Shown in pieces: positions 41,980 to 51,460 of a stretch of 64,000 nucleotides of DNA (the first letter of the stretch is position 1; every line of letters begins with the position of its first letter). A program made the position numbers and the translations under genes. The notes under the pieces are model-generated. The model searched no databases. It was not told the origin of the DNA and saw only the letters and a list, made by a program, of their open reading frames with translations. This DNA is from an uncultured Olsenella sp. (lineage in GTDB: Bacteria; Actinomycetota; Coriobacteriia; Coriobacteriales; Atopobiaceae): contig OMVS01000001.1 of NCBI GenBank assembly GCA_900314575.1, positions 1 to 64,000 on the forward strand, written 5' to 3'.

Positions 41980-43407
41980 ATGGGCGGAGTAGGACCTCTG
42001 CACGAGGAGGCCAGCGCGCGGCACCCCCTGGAGGGACGCAGACGCGGCGAGGGGGCGCGGCGCCCGAGGTCTCCGCTCGCAGGCGGCCTCGCGTGGGAGG
42101 GGCCCGCGATCGGCCTCCTCGACCTCGACGCCTTCTTCGCCTCCGTCGAGCGCCTCGACCACCCAGAGCTCGCCGGGCGTCCCCTCATCGTCGGTGGCTC
42201 GACGGAGCACAGGGGCGTCGTCTCCTGCGCCTCCTACGAGGCCAGGGCGTTCGGCGTCCATTCCGCCATGCCCTCGGCCCAGGCGCTCCGCCTCTGCCCC
42301 GACGCCGTCTGGACGACCGGGCACTTCGACCGCTACCGACAGGTGAGCAACGAGGTCATGGGCCTCATCCGCGACCGGACGCCCCGCGTCGAGCAGGTCT
42401 CCATCGACGAGGCCTTCTTCGACGTCACTCCGGGACGCGCCGGGCGCGACCCCATCCTCGTCTGCAGGGAGCTGCAGGAGGAGGTGAGCGCCCTCGGGGT
42501 GACCTGCTCCATCGGGCTCGGGACGAGCAAGACCATCGCCAAGGTCGCCTCGGAGCGCGACAAGCCGCGGGGCCTCACCGTCGTCATGCCGGGCATGGAG
42601 GCCTCCTTCCTCGCGCCCCTGCCGGTCCGCGCGATGAGCGGCATCGGCGCCGCCACCCAGGCCAAGCTCGCAGGGGCGGGGATACGGACCCTGGGGGAGC
42701 TCGGCCGCGCCGACCCCGCGGAGCTCGAGGCCCTGCTCGGCGTCTACGGCCCCAGGCTCCGCGAGCGCGCCCTGGGCCGCGAGCGCAGCGTCGTCAGGCT
42801 CTCGAGCGAGCGCGAGGCGCCGAAGTCCGTCTCGAACGAGCGGACCTTCTCGCACGACCTCACGGAGGAGGCCGACGTGCTCGCGGCCATAGCGCACGTG
42901 AGCTCCCTCGTCGGCGCACGCCTGAGGAGGAAGGGCCTCAGCGGTCGCCGCGTGACCCTGAAGCTCAAGTTCGACGCGACCACGACCCACACGGCCCAGT
43001 GCCAGCTCGAGGACGCGACCGACAACGAGGCCGTCTTCGGGCGCGCCGCCCGGGGACTCCTTCGCGTCGCCTGGAGCCCGGGCACCCCCGTCAGGCTCGT
43101 GGGCGTCGCCGTGTCGGACTTCTCCGCGAGGCCGACCCAGCTCAGGCTCTTCGACGACGCGCCCGCCGACGAGTCCGCAAGCGCACCCGGCCCGCACGAG
43201 ACGCGGACCGAGAGGGGCGCGAGCCCCCGCACACGCGCCGCGAGGAGCCTCGAGCGCGCCGATCGCGACGAGCGCATGCGAAATCTGAGCGTAACCGCGG
43301 ACCGTCTGCGGGAGCGCTTCGGCAAGAACGCCGTGTCGTTCGGACGCGACCTCAGGATGAGGGACGCATCCTCCGACACGGCGCCCATGGACAAGGACGA
43401 CGACTAG
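41980..43407 (+). CDS. dinB: DNA polymerase IV
   Basis: A 475-residue Y-family polymerase for translesion synthesis. The core begins about residue 45 with AIGLLDLDAFFASVE (metal-binding aspartate), then EQVSIDEAFFDVTP, and the thumb/little-finger region with LPVRAMSGIGAATQAKLAGAG. A ~45-residue basic N-terminal extension and a ~70-residue C-terminal tail are longer than usual. The ATG at 41980 is 3 bases after the kinase stop; no other start lies before the core. The SOS-box was not found. Confidence 0.93.
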   Translation: MGGVGPLHEEASARHPLEGRRRGEGARRPRSPLAGGLAWEGPAIGLLDLDAFFASVERLDHPELAGRPLIVGGSTEHRGVVSCASYEARAFGVHSAMPSAQALRLCPDAVWTTGHFDRYRQVSNEVMGLIRDRTPRVEQVSIDEAFFDVTPGRAGRDPILVCRELQEEVSALGVTCSIGLGTSKTIAKVASERDKPRGLTVVMPGMEASFLAPLPVRAMSGIGAATQAKLAGAGIRTLGELGRADPAELEALLGVYGPRLRERALGRERSVVRLSSEREAPKSVSNERTFSHDLTEEADVLAAIAHVSSLVGARLRRKGLSGRRVTLKLKFDATTTHTAQCQLEDATDNEAVFGRAARGLLRVAWSPGTPVRLVGVAVSDFSARPTQLRLFDDAPADESASAPGPHETRTERGASPRTRAARSLERADRDERMRNLSVTADRLRERFGKNAVSFGRDLRMRDASSDTAPMDKDDD

Positions 43408-43410
43408 TTC

Positions 43411-43433
43411 GGGGCGCCCTCTCCGGGCGCCCC
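43411..43433. terminator. hairpin between convergent dinB and rsfS
   Basis: A perfect 9-bp stem GGGGCGCCC / GGGCGCCCC with a 5-base loop lies in the 41-base gap between two convergent genes. There is no T run on either strand, so it may be a weak bidirectional terminator. Confidence 0.5.
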
Positions 43434-43448
43434 GCGATTCGTGTACCG

Positions 43449-43889
43449 CTATTCCTCCCCAGCCGGTCCGTCCTTCTCGGCCTGGCCCTCCGCGACCGCC
43501 GCCGTGGGCACGGCCTCCTCCGGGCCGAGCGCGCCCTCGAGGTCGAGCGGCACGCGCGGGGCCTCGCCCCACAGCCGCTCGAGGCGGTAGTACTCGCGCA
43601 CCTCGGGGTCGAAGACGTGGACGACGAGCGACCCGTAGTCCAGAAGGACCCACCTGGCGCCGTTCTGTCCCTCCTTCGCAAGGGGCTTCACCTGCGCGTT
43701 CTTCCAGACGCGCTCCTCGATGCCGTCGACCACGGCGTCCATCAGGTGCGCGTTGCCGGCACTTGCGATCAGGAAGTAGTCGCAGACGTCGGACAGCTCC
43801 GTGAGGTCGAGCAGGACGATGTCCTGCGCCTTCTTCTCGTCCGCGGCGATGGCGGCGACCTTCGCGAGCTCCAGGGGGGTTATGCTCAT
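43449..43889 (-). CDS. rsfS: ribosomal silencing factor RsfS
   Basis: A 146-residue RsfS (DUF143), which binds L14 and blocks subunit joining. DIVLLDLTELSDVCDYFLIASAGNAHLMDAVVDGIEE and WVLLDYGSLVVHVFDPEVREYYRLERLW are strongly conserved. The C-terminal tail is acidic and low complexity. ATG at 43889 (GGAG upstream) is chosen; a GTG at 43910 overlapping the yqeK stop (GTGA) is possible and would add 7 residues. Confidence 0.94.
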   Translation of the reverse strand: MSITPLELAKVAAIAADEKKAQDIVLLDLTELSDVCDYFLIASAGNAHLMDAVVDGIEERVWKNAQVKPLAKEGQNGARWVLLDYGSLVVHVFDPEVREYYRLERLWGEAPRVPLDLEGALGPEEAVPTAAVAEGQAEKDGPAGEE

Positions 43890-43906
43890 GTACTCCTGCC
43901 TTCTCT

Positions 43907-44611
43907 TCACTTGAGTGCGTTTCCTGCAGCCGCGCCGCGCGCCCGGCGCGCGGCGATGGCGTTGTACACGTCAATGGTACCCGGGTAGAGGTAGCGGGCG
44001 CCCTCGATCACGTAGACGATCCCGCCGGTGAAGGACTCCCAGAAGACGTCGTCGAGGGAGGCGCGGCCGACGAGCGACCTCGTACGCGCGATTCCGGCGC
44101 TCTCCCTCCTGAGCGGCTCTATGCCGTCGGCGACGAAGACCACCTCGTCGAGGGGGGACATGTCCTCGGCCGCCGTCGTGTGCCGCGCTATGGCCTGGAA
44201 GACGGGGGCCGCGAGCATGGGGTAGCGCTCGGGCAGCTCGCGGGCGGCGAGGATGCCGTGGAGGAGCGGCTCGACGAGCTCGAGGTCCACCCCCAGGTCC
44301 AGCCCCTCCTCGCGCGCGCGACGCAGGAGCTCCTCGGGCTCGAGCGCCTTGTCCCAGTCGTGCAAGAGTCCAGCCACCCGCGCGTCGAAGGGGTCCGCGC
44401 CATAGAGGAGCGCGAGGTGGCAGGCGGTGTCGGCGACAGAGAGCGAGTGCGCGAGGCGCCGGGGCCTCTCGGCCAGGCGCGCCCTCAGGTCGCGCTCGAT
44501 CTCGTCCATGAGGGCGAGCTGGCCCTCGTCGAAGCTCGCCTCGCCGGCGACCGGGAGCCACGCCCCCGGCTCGCGCGAGGCCTCCCTCTTCCCGTCATGG
44601 GGCTTTCCCAC
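43907..44611 (-). CDS. yqeK: YqeK family HD-domain phosphohydrolase
   Basis: A 234-residue protein with the HD domain: RLAHSLSVADTACHLALLY gives the first histidine and VAGLLHDWDKALEPEELL gives HD; a downstream ARHTT and VFVADGIEP complete the metal site. YqeK hydrolyses symmetric diadenosine tetraphosphate to ADP. It lies 10 bases after nadD, the usual nadD-yqeK-rsfS order. Confidence 0.92.
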   Translation of the reverse strand: MGKPHDGKREASREPGAWLPVAGEASFDEGQLALMDEIERDLRARLAERPRRLAHSLSVADTACHLALLYGADPFDARVAGLLHDWDKALEPEELLRRAREEGLDLGVDLELVEPLLHGILAARELPERYPMLAAPVFQAIARHTTAAEDMSPLDEVVFVADGIEPLRRESAGIARTRSLVGRASLDDVFWESFTGGIVYVIEGARYLYPGTIDVYNAIAARRARGAAAGNALK

Positions 44612-44621
44612 GTTCTTCTCC

Positions 44622-45383
44622 CTAGTACTCGTTGGCGCGCGTCACGCGCGTGGAGCCGTAGCGGGTCGTTCGCGCCCCGTACAGCTTGTGCTTGTGGATG
44701 TATCCCGTCACGGGGTCCGGCGTGAGGTAGCGCAGGCTCTGGTTGTCCGCCACGCGCTGCCTCAGGTAGCTCGACGAGATGGCGAGCGCCGGGACCTCGA
44801 GGTAGATCACGTCGAGGTCGTAGCCGGACGAGGCGATGCTCTCCCGCGCGCGCTCGAGGTCGTAGCCAGGCCTCGTTGCGCCCACGAGCGTCGCCAGGCG
44901 GCCGATGCGCTCGGCGTGCCTCCAGGTCACGATCTCCTGGATGGCGTCAGCGCCGGTGATGAAGTAGAGCTCGACGTTGGGCGCGTAGATCTCGCGCAGC
45001 AGGGAGAGCGTCTCGACGGTGTAGGTGATCCCCTTGCGGTCGATCTCGAAGCGGCTTGCGAGGAAGTGCGGGTTGTCGGAGGTCGCGAGCAGGGTCATGG
45101 CGTAGCGGTCCTCGCCCGAGGAGACGCGCTTGTCCTGCTTGAAGGCGGGGCTGCCAGCCGGCATGAAGACGACCACGTCCAGGTTGAGGTCGTCGAAGGC
45201 CTGCTCGGCAGCCACAAGGTGGCCGTTGTGGATGGGGTCGAAGGTCCCGCCCATGATCCCGAGCCGGTAGGTCTTGCTCGGGTCCTGGCCGAGCAGCGGC
45301 AGGTCGCTCCTCTCGATGACGCCCTCGGCCACCCGCTCGACCTCCAGGGGATCCAGTCCCATGCTCGCCTCACTTCCGCCCAT
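44622..45383 (-). CDS. nadD: nicotinate-nucleotide adenylyltransferase
   Basis: A 253-residue NadD that makes deamido-NAD from NaMN. YRLGIMGGTFDPIHNGHLV (nucleotide-binding HxGH) and IYLEVPALAISSSYLRQRV (ISSSxxR) are the family motifs. About 38 residues before the first strand form an extra N terminus; ATG at 45383 has GGAGG 5 bases away. The next ATG, 21 bases on, is also possible. Confidence 0.94.
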   Translation of the reverse strand: MGGSEASMGLDPLEVERVAEGVIERSDLPLLGQDPSKTYRLGIMGGTFDPIHNGHLVAAEQAFDDLNLDVVVFMPAGSPAFKQDKRVSSGEDRYAMTLLATSDNPHFLASRFEIDRKGITYTVETLSLLREIYAPNVELYFITGADAIQEIVTWRHAERIGRLATLVGATRPGYDLERARESIASSGYDLDVIYLEVPALAISSSYLRQRVADNQSLRYLTPDPVTGYIHKHKLYGARTTRYGSTRVTRANEY

Positions 45384-45425
45384 CGCATCCTCCAGCGCCC
45401 CGCTCGGCCCGCCTGCGCCCCGTCC

Positions 45426-46550
45426 CTAGAAGACCAGGAGCTCGTCTCTGTGGATGGCCGGCTGCGTCGCCTTGTCCGGCATGAACCGGCCGATCACGTC
45501 GAGCTGGAGGCCGCGTACGCGCACCATGTCCTCGGACGAGTAGCGCACGACGCCGCGCGCGATGAGGAAGCCGGACGCGTCGACCACGTCGACGACGTCG
45601 CCCTCCTCGTAGGTGCCCTCCGTCTTTGTGACGCCCACCGGCAGCAGCGACGCCCCCCTCTCCACGATAGCCCTCTTCGCTCCCTCGTCCACCGTGAGGC
45701 GGCCGTGCGTCACCTCGGCGAGGCCGATCCAGAGCTTGCGGCCGCTCTCGTGCGAGGAGCCCTCGTCCGCCTCGAAGCGCGTGCCGACCAGCTCGCCGCC
45801 CGCGACGCGCACGAGGATGTTGTCCGCGCGCCCCTCGCAGATGACGGTCGGGATGCCCGCGGCGATCATCGCCCGGGCGGCGCGGAGCTTGGAGCGCATG
45901 CCCCCCGTGCCGACCGAGCTTCCCGCGCCGCCCGCCATGGCCAGCACCTCGTCGTTCACGCTGGTGACGCGCCTCACGAGGCGCGCGGCGGGGTCGGTCT
46001 GGGGGTTTGCCGTGTAGAGGCCCGCGACGTCGGAGAGGATCACGTACAGGCTCGCTCCGAGCAGCGCCGAGACGATCGCGCCGAGCATGTCGTTGTCGCT
46101 GAAGGTGAACTCGGAGACGCTCACCGTGTCGTTCTCGTTCACGACCGGCACCGCGCCGAGCTCGAGCAGGCGGAAGAAGGTGTTCCGCGCGTTGAGGTAG
46201 CCCTCGCGGTCGGTCACGTCCCGCCTCGTGAGGAGCACCTGGCCGCAGGCTACGCCGCGCGAGGCGAGCTCCTTCGCGTAGGCCTCGGTGAGCGCGGCCT
46301 GGCCGGCTGCGGCGCACGCCTGCAGGCTCGGGATGTCCGTCGGCTTGGCCGAGAAGCCCAGGCGCTCCCTGCCGGCGGCGGCTGCGCCCGAGGAGACGAG
46401 GACCACGGGCCGGCCGCCGTGCCTCAGCTGCGCGATCTGGTCGATCAGGCGCGCGATGAAGGCCGCGTCCGGCCTGCCCGAGGCGTCGACGAGGGTCGAG
46501 GACCCGACCTTCACCACCACGAGCCCGTCCATCTCCTGCGGCAGGTACAT
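45426..46550 (-). CDS. proB: glutamate 5-kinase
   Basis: A 374-residue two-domain ProB, the first enzyme of proline synthesis. VVVKVGSSTLVDASG, VLVSSGAAAAGRERLGF, ENDTVSV and GTGGMRSKLRAARAMIAAGI are the kinase motifs, and the last ~80 residues are a PUA domain (GDVVDVVDASGFLIARGVVRY). proA is not in the window. It lies 3 bases after obgE. Confidence 0.95.
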   Translation of the reverse strand: MYLPQEMDGLVVVKVGSSTLVDASGRPDAAFIARLIDQIAQLRHGGRPVVLVSSGAAAAGRERLGFSAKPTDIPSLQACAAAGQAALTEAYAKELASRGVACGQVLLTRRDVTDREGYLNARNTFFRLLELGAVPVVNENDTVSVSEFTFSDNDMLGAIVSALLGASLYVILSDVAGLYTANPQTDPAARLVRRVTSVNDEVLAMAGGAGSSVGTGGMRSKLRAARAMIAAGIPTVICEGRADNILVRVAGGELVGTRFEADEGSSHESGRKLWIGLAEVTHGRLTVDEGAKRAIVERGASLLPVGVTKTEGTYEEGDVVDVVDASGFLIARGVVRYSSEDMVRVRGLQLDVIGRFMPDKATQPAIHRDELLVF

Positions 46551-46553
46551 CCC

Positions 46554-47963
<1,410 letters not shown>

Positions 47964-48023
47964 CTAGTGGACTCCACCGCGAGTCCGCCCCGGCTAGCCC
48001 GGGACCGACTCCGACTTCACATA

Positions 48024-48055
48024 ATAAAAGGGCCCCGCCGCAAAGACGAGGCCCC
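48024..48055 (-). terminator. terminator after rpmA
   Basis: An 8-bp stem with one G-U pair, GGGCCTCG / CGGGGCCC, followed by TTTTATT on the minus strand, 20 bases after the rpmA stop. It separates rplU-rpmA from obgE. Confidence 0.82.
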
Positions 48056-48074
48056 ATCGCGATTGTTACGCAGC

Positions 48075-48323
48075 CTAGGCGGTGCGAACGTGCACGTAGT
48101 GCTTAGCGCCCTTCACGAACTCGACCGTACCGTCGGCGAGCGCGAAGAGGGTGTCGTCCTTGCCACGACCGACGTTCTCGCCCGGCGTGATGTGCGTGCC
48201 ACGCTGGCGGACGATGATCTGGCCGGTCTTGATGGCCTGGCCACCATAGATCTTGGTGCCGAGGCGCTGGGAGTTGGAGTCGCGACCGTTGCGCGAGGAG
48301 CCAAGGCCCTTCTTGTGTGCCAT
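48075..48323 (-). CDS. rpmA: 50S ribosomal protein L27
   Basis: An 82-residue L27: [39 protein letters not shown] and GAKHYVHV. The N terminus is the plain mature type, without the cleavable leader of Firmicutes, consistent with no ysxB/prp gene between rplU and rpmA. Confidence 0.98.
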   Translation of the reverse strand: MAHKKGLGSSRNGRDSNSQRLGTKIYGGQAIKTGQIIVRQRGTHITPGENVGRGKDDTLFALADGTVEFVKGAKHYVHVRTA

Positions 48324-48359
48324 GTCATTACCTCTTATCTAGTCTTGGAGAACGGGACG

Positions 48360-48701
48360 TTAGGCCTCGGTCGAGGCGGCCTCGGCGGCCTCCTCGATGG
48401 GAAGCTCTGCGATCTGAAGCCTGGTGAGGTTCTGGCGATGGCCGCGGGTGCGGCTGTAGCGCTTGCGCTTCTTGAACTTGAAGATGACCTGCTTCTCACC
48501 CTTGTGCTGGTCGACGACCTCGGCGGTGACCTTCTTCTCGGCGAGTGCGGCGGCATCCACGACGGTGTTCTTGCCGTCGTTGAGCATCAGGACGTCAAGG
48601 CTCACCTTGTCGCCAGGCTGCGCGTCGAGCTTCTCGACGTCGATGACGTCGCCCTTGGCAACCTTGTACTGCTTGCCACCAGTAGTAACGATAGCGTACA
48701 T
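48360..48701 (-). CDS. rplU: 50S ribosomal protein L21
   Basis: A 113-residue L21: YAIVTTGGKQYKVAKGDVIDVE, KFKKRKRYSRTRGHRQNLTRLQI. The C-terminal tail is acidic. ATG at 48701 has GAGGAG upstream. The strong TTGACT/TATAAT promoter lies 40-70 bases before it. Confidence 0.97.
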   Translation of the reverse strand: MYAIVTTGGKQYKVAKGDVIDVEKLDAQPGDKVSLDVLMLNDGKNTVVDAAALAEKKVTAEVVDQHKGEKQVIFKFKKRKRYSRTRGHRQNLTRLQIAELPIEEAAEAASTEA

Positions 48702-48742
48702 TTGGTAACTCCTCATTGCTGGTCTGAGTGCAACAGCTAACA

Positions 48743-48770
48743 ATTATACGTGCGTATAGCGAGTAGTCAA
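48743..48770 (-). promoter_or_regulatory. strong promoter for rplU-rpmA
   Basis: On the minus strand TTGACT (48765-48770), 16 bases, TATAAT (48743-48748). It is the closest match to the consensus in the window. The T run of the upstream terminator abuts the -35 box. Confidence 0.85.
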
Positions 48771-48820
48771 CAAAAATCCCCGTGGCCGTGGTGTAGGAGA
48801 CCGTAGCTGGGCACACGGGG
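48771..48820 (-). terminator. terminator after the TIGR03936 gene
   Basis: A ~10-bp GC stem with a bulge (CCCCGTGTGCC / GGCCACGGGG) around a long loop is followed by ATTTTTG on the minus strand, 8 bases after the stop of the preceding gene. Confidence 0.7.
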
Positions 48821-48827
48821 CACGTTT

Positions 48828-49592
48828 CTACTGTTCGGTATGCGCAGACCCAGAATAGCCCTGCTCGCCCTCCCCGAAGGTCATCTCGAGCGGCTCCACA
48901 AGACGCCCATCTTCCGTCGCGTGCCACTGGCCGAGCCTCGTGACGCGCGCATAGTCGAGCCGCGCGCCCAGGAGCGGCTCCTCCCCCATCGCCTTGTCGA
49001 AGAGGACGGCCGGCCTCAGGGAGGCCTCGTTGGTCGAGCGCGTCATGAGGTCGACGCGAAGCCCGTCGGGGGCCTCATCCACCGCGATCGAGACGAGGGT
49101 CTCCGTGAGGTCGACGCGCTTCGTCTTCTCGCCCCGCCGGTACTCCAGGGCGCCCCTGTCCCTCATGCGGGCGACCGCGCGCTCGAGGTCGCCCGCGTCG
49201 AGGCCCTCTCCCATGAGGTCGCAGGACCAGCGCGAGACCGTGGCCCAGGCCTCGAGCGCGGGCACCTTGCGCGGCAGGTAGGCCACGGCCTCGGGGGCGA
49301 GACCTGCGGGGGTGGCGGCCCCGACCGCCTCGAGCGCGAGGGCCGGCTCCACCCTCCTCGTGAGCATGAGGTCGAAGTACTCTGCCTGGGAGGAGGCCCC
49401 CACTGGCAGCGCCTGCGAGAACTGCACCCTCATGCGCCGCGCGAACCCGTTGCCCACAGAGAAGGGCAGCCCGGAGCGCCTCACGCTGCGCATGATCGTG
49501 TTCATCACCTCGAGGTGCCCGAGGAACGCCAGCCTTCCGTCCTTGCGGTAGCGCACCCGCAGCCTCCAGAGCACGAGCCCGTCGTCGGTCAC
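48828..49592 (-). CDS. TIGR03936/DUF2344 family radical SAM-associated protein
   Basis: A 254-residue protein with the family opening LRVRYRKDGRLAFLGHLEVMNTIMRSVRRSGLPFSVGNGF and RVQFSQALPVGASSQAEYFDL. It shows no radical-SAM cysteine motif of its own. The gene always accompanies the TIGR03960 radical SAM enzyme, and here overlaps it by 4 bases (ATGA). The function is not settled; RNA modification or processing has been proposed because of the ribosomal neighbourhood. Confidence 0.85.
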   Translation of the reverse strand: MTDDGLVLWRLRVRYRKDGRLAFLGHLEVMNTIMRSVRRSGLPFSVGNGFARRMRVQFSQALPVGASSQAEYFDLMLTRRVEPALALEAVGAATPAGLAPEAVAYLPRKVPALEAWATVSRWSCDLMGEGLDAGDLERAVARMRDRGALEYRRGEKTKRVDLTETLVSIAVDEAPDGLRVDLMTRSTNEASLRPAVLFDKAMGEEPLLGARLDYARVTRLGQWHATEDGRLVEPLEMTFGEGEQGYSGSAHTEQ

Positions 49593-51460
49593 GATCGATC
49601 ACCCGCCAGGTCGTTGTAGACCGACAGGGTCGGGCAGACGCCGCAGCCGACGCAGCTCGCCCTGGTGCAGTCCTCGGTGGTCACGCCGCGCGCGGCCCTT
49701 CTCCACTCCCGCTCGAGGAAGCCCCTCGAGACACCCGGCGACGTGTGCTCCCAGGGCAGCCTGAGCGAGTGGTCGAAGGACTCCGAGGCGGTCTCGGCGA
49801 GGTCCACGCCCACGTTCCGCGCCGCCTCGCACCAGCGCTCGTAGGAGAACTGGTCGGACCAGGCGTCGAAGCGGCAGCCCAGCCGCCACGCCTCCATCAC
49901 GAGGTCGAAGCCGCGCCGCCCCATCTTGGAGAGGGCGGCCTCCACCTGGGAGGTGCGCGCGTCGTGGTAGGAGATCCTCACCGCGCGGTCCGGCGTCGAG
50001 TGGAGAAGGAGCTGCTGGCGCTTGACGACCTCGTCGAGCGGAAGCTGCCCGACCCACTGGAAGGGCGTGTGCGCCTTGGGCACGAAGACGGCGACGGAGA
50101 TGCTGACCGAGACGCCCGCCCGCCTCCCGAGCACCTCCCGGCCGATGCTGCAGACGCGCTCAGCGCACTCGGATATCTTGATGATGTCCTCGTCCGTCTC
50201 CGTCGGCAGGCCCATCATGAAGTAGAGCTTCATGCGACGCCAGCCGGCGGAGAAGGCGTTGCGCGCCGCCTGCTCGATGTCTCGCTCGGTCACGTTCTTG
50301 TTGATCACATCGCGCAGGCGCTGCGAGCCCGCCTCGGGAGCGAAGGTGAGGCCGGCCTTGCGCGACGCGCCGACGGCGGCCGCCATCTCCACGCCGAAGG
50401 AGTCCATGCGCTGCGAGGGGATCGAGACCCTGACGCCCGTGCCCGCAAGGTCCCGGTCGAGCTCCTGGAGCATCTCGCGGCACTGCGAGTGGTCGGTCGT
50501 CGAGAGCGACGAGAGAGAGCACTCGTCGAAGCCCGTCCGCTCGAGGCCCCTCTCGCAGGCATCGACCACCTGGTCGGCCGGACGTTCGCGCACGGGGCGG
50601 TAGGTCATGCCCGCCTGGCAGAAGCGACACCCGCGGGCGCAGCCCCGAAGGACCTCCACGGCAAGGCGGTCCTGGATGAGGCCCATGTAGGGCACGATCC
50701 TCTGATAGCCGGGGTCGGTGGCTGAGAGGTCCTGCAGGGTCCTCTTGAGCACGCGCCCAGGCGCGCCCGTACCCTCCTTGGGCCGCGCGTAGCCCCAGCG
50801 CGTCGACCCCTCGTCGACGACGACCTCGTAGAGCGAGGGCACATAGACGCCCTGCACGCGCGCGAGGTCGAGAAGGACCTGCTCCCTCGAGTCGCCGCGG
50901 TCGCGGCCCCGACGCACGCAGTCGACCATCTCCACGATGGCCTCCTCGCCGTCGCCCAGCAGGATCGCGTCGAAGGCGGGCGCCACCGGCTCGCAGTTCC
51001 ATACCGAGGGGCCGCCGCCGAACACGAAGGGGTCGTCCTCCGCGCGCTCCTCCGACCTGACGGGGATCCCCGCGAGGTCGAGCGCCTCGACCACGTTGGT
51101 GCAGGCCATCTCGTGGGCGAGCGTGAACCCCACGACGTCGAAGCTCGCGAGGGGCGCCGAGCTCTCCAGGGCGAGCAGCGGTATCCCCTCCTCGCGCATG
51201 AGGTCCGCCATGTCCACCCAGGGCAGGTAGGCGCGCTCGCAGGAGACGCCCTCCTGGCGGTTCAGCACGTCGTAGAGGATGGCTATGGCGAGGTTGGGCT
51301 GGCCGACCTCGTACACGTCGGGGTAGACCATGCATACGTGGAAGGGACCGTTCTGCTCCTCGGTGGCGCCCCACTCGTGGTCCAGGTAGCGGGCGGGCTT
51401 GTCGACGCGCGTGAGCAACGGCTCGATCCTGTGAAAGAGGTCCTCTCTCGCCGCCCTCAT
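49589..51460 (-). CDS. TIGR03960 family radical SAM protein
   Basis: A 623-residue enzyme with an N-terminal B12-binding-like Rossmann domain, a radical SAM core with C274, C278 and C281 in LRGCARGCRFCQAG, and GFDECSLSSLSTTDHSQC. The last ~30 residues hold a C-x4-C-x2-C-x2-C cluster (CTRASCVGCGVC), suggesting a second iron-sulfur site. The substrate is unknown. ATG at 51460 overlaps the upstream gene's stop; the open frame further upstream is another reading frame. Confidence 0.88.
   Translation of the reverse strand: MRAAREDLFHRIEPLLTRVDKPARYLDHEWGATEEQNGPFHVCMVYPDVYEVGQPNLAIAILYDVLNRQEGVSCERAYLPWVDMADLMREEGIPLLALESSAPLASFDVVGFTLAHEMACTNVVEALDLAGIPVRSEERAEDDPFVFGGGPSVWNCEPVAPAFDAILLGDGEEAIVEMVDCVRRGRDRGDSREQVLLDLARVQGVYVPSLYEVVVDEGSTRWGYARPKEGTGAPGRVLKRTLQDLSATDPGYQRIVPYMGLIQDRLAVEVLRGCARGCRFCQAGMTYRPVRERPADQVVDACERGLERTGFDECSLSSLSTTDHSQCREMLQELDRDLAGTGVRVSIPSQRMDSFGVEMAAAVGASRKAGLTFAPEAGSQRLRDVINKNVTERDIEQAARNAFSAGWRRMKLYFMMGLPTETDEDIIKISECAERVCSIGREVLGRRAGVSVSISVAVFVPKAHTPFQWVGQLPLDEVVKRQQLLLHSTPDRAVRISYHDARTSQVEAALSKMGRRGFDLVMEAWRLGCRFDAWSDQFSYERWCEAARNVGVDLAETASESFDHSLRLPWEHTSPGVSRGFLEREWRRAARGVTTEDCTRASCVGCGVCPTLSVYNDLAGDRS

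Noticed and set aside
43411-43433. Attachment site or repeat end of a mobile element at the dinB/rsfS junction
   Set aside because: The hairpin is only 9 bp with no matching direct repeat, and both flanking genes are intact housekeeping genes.
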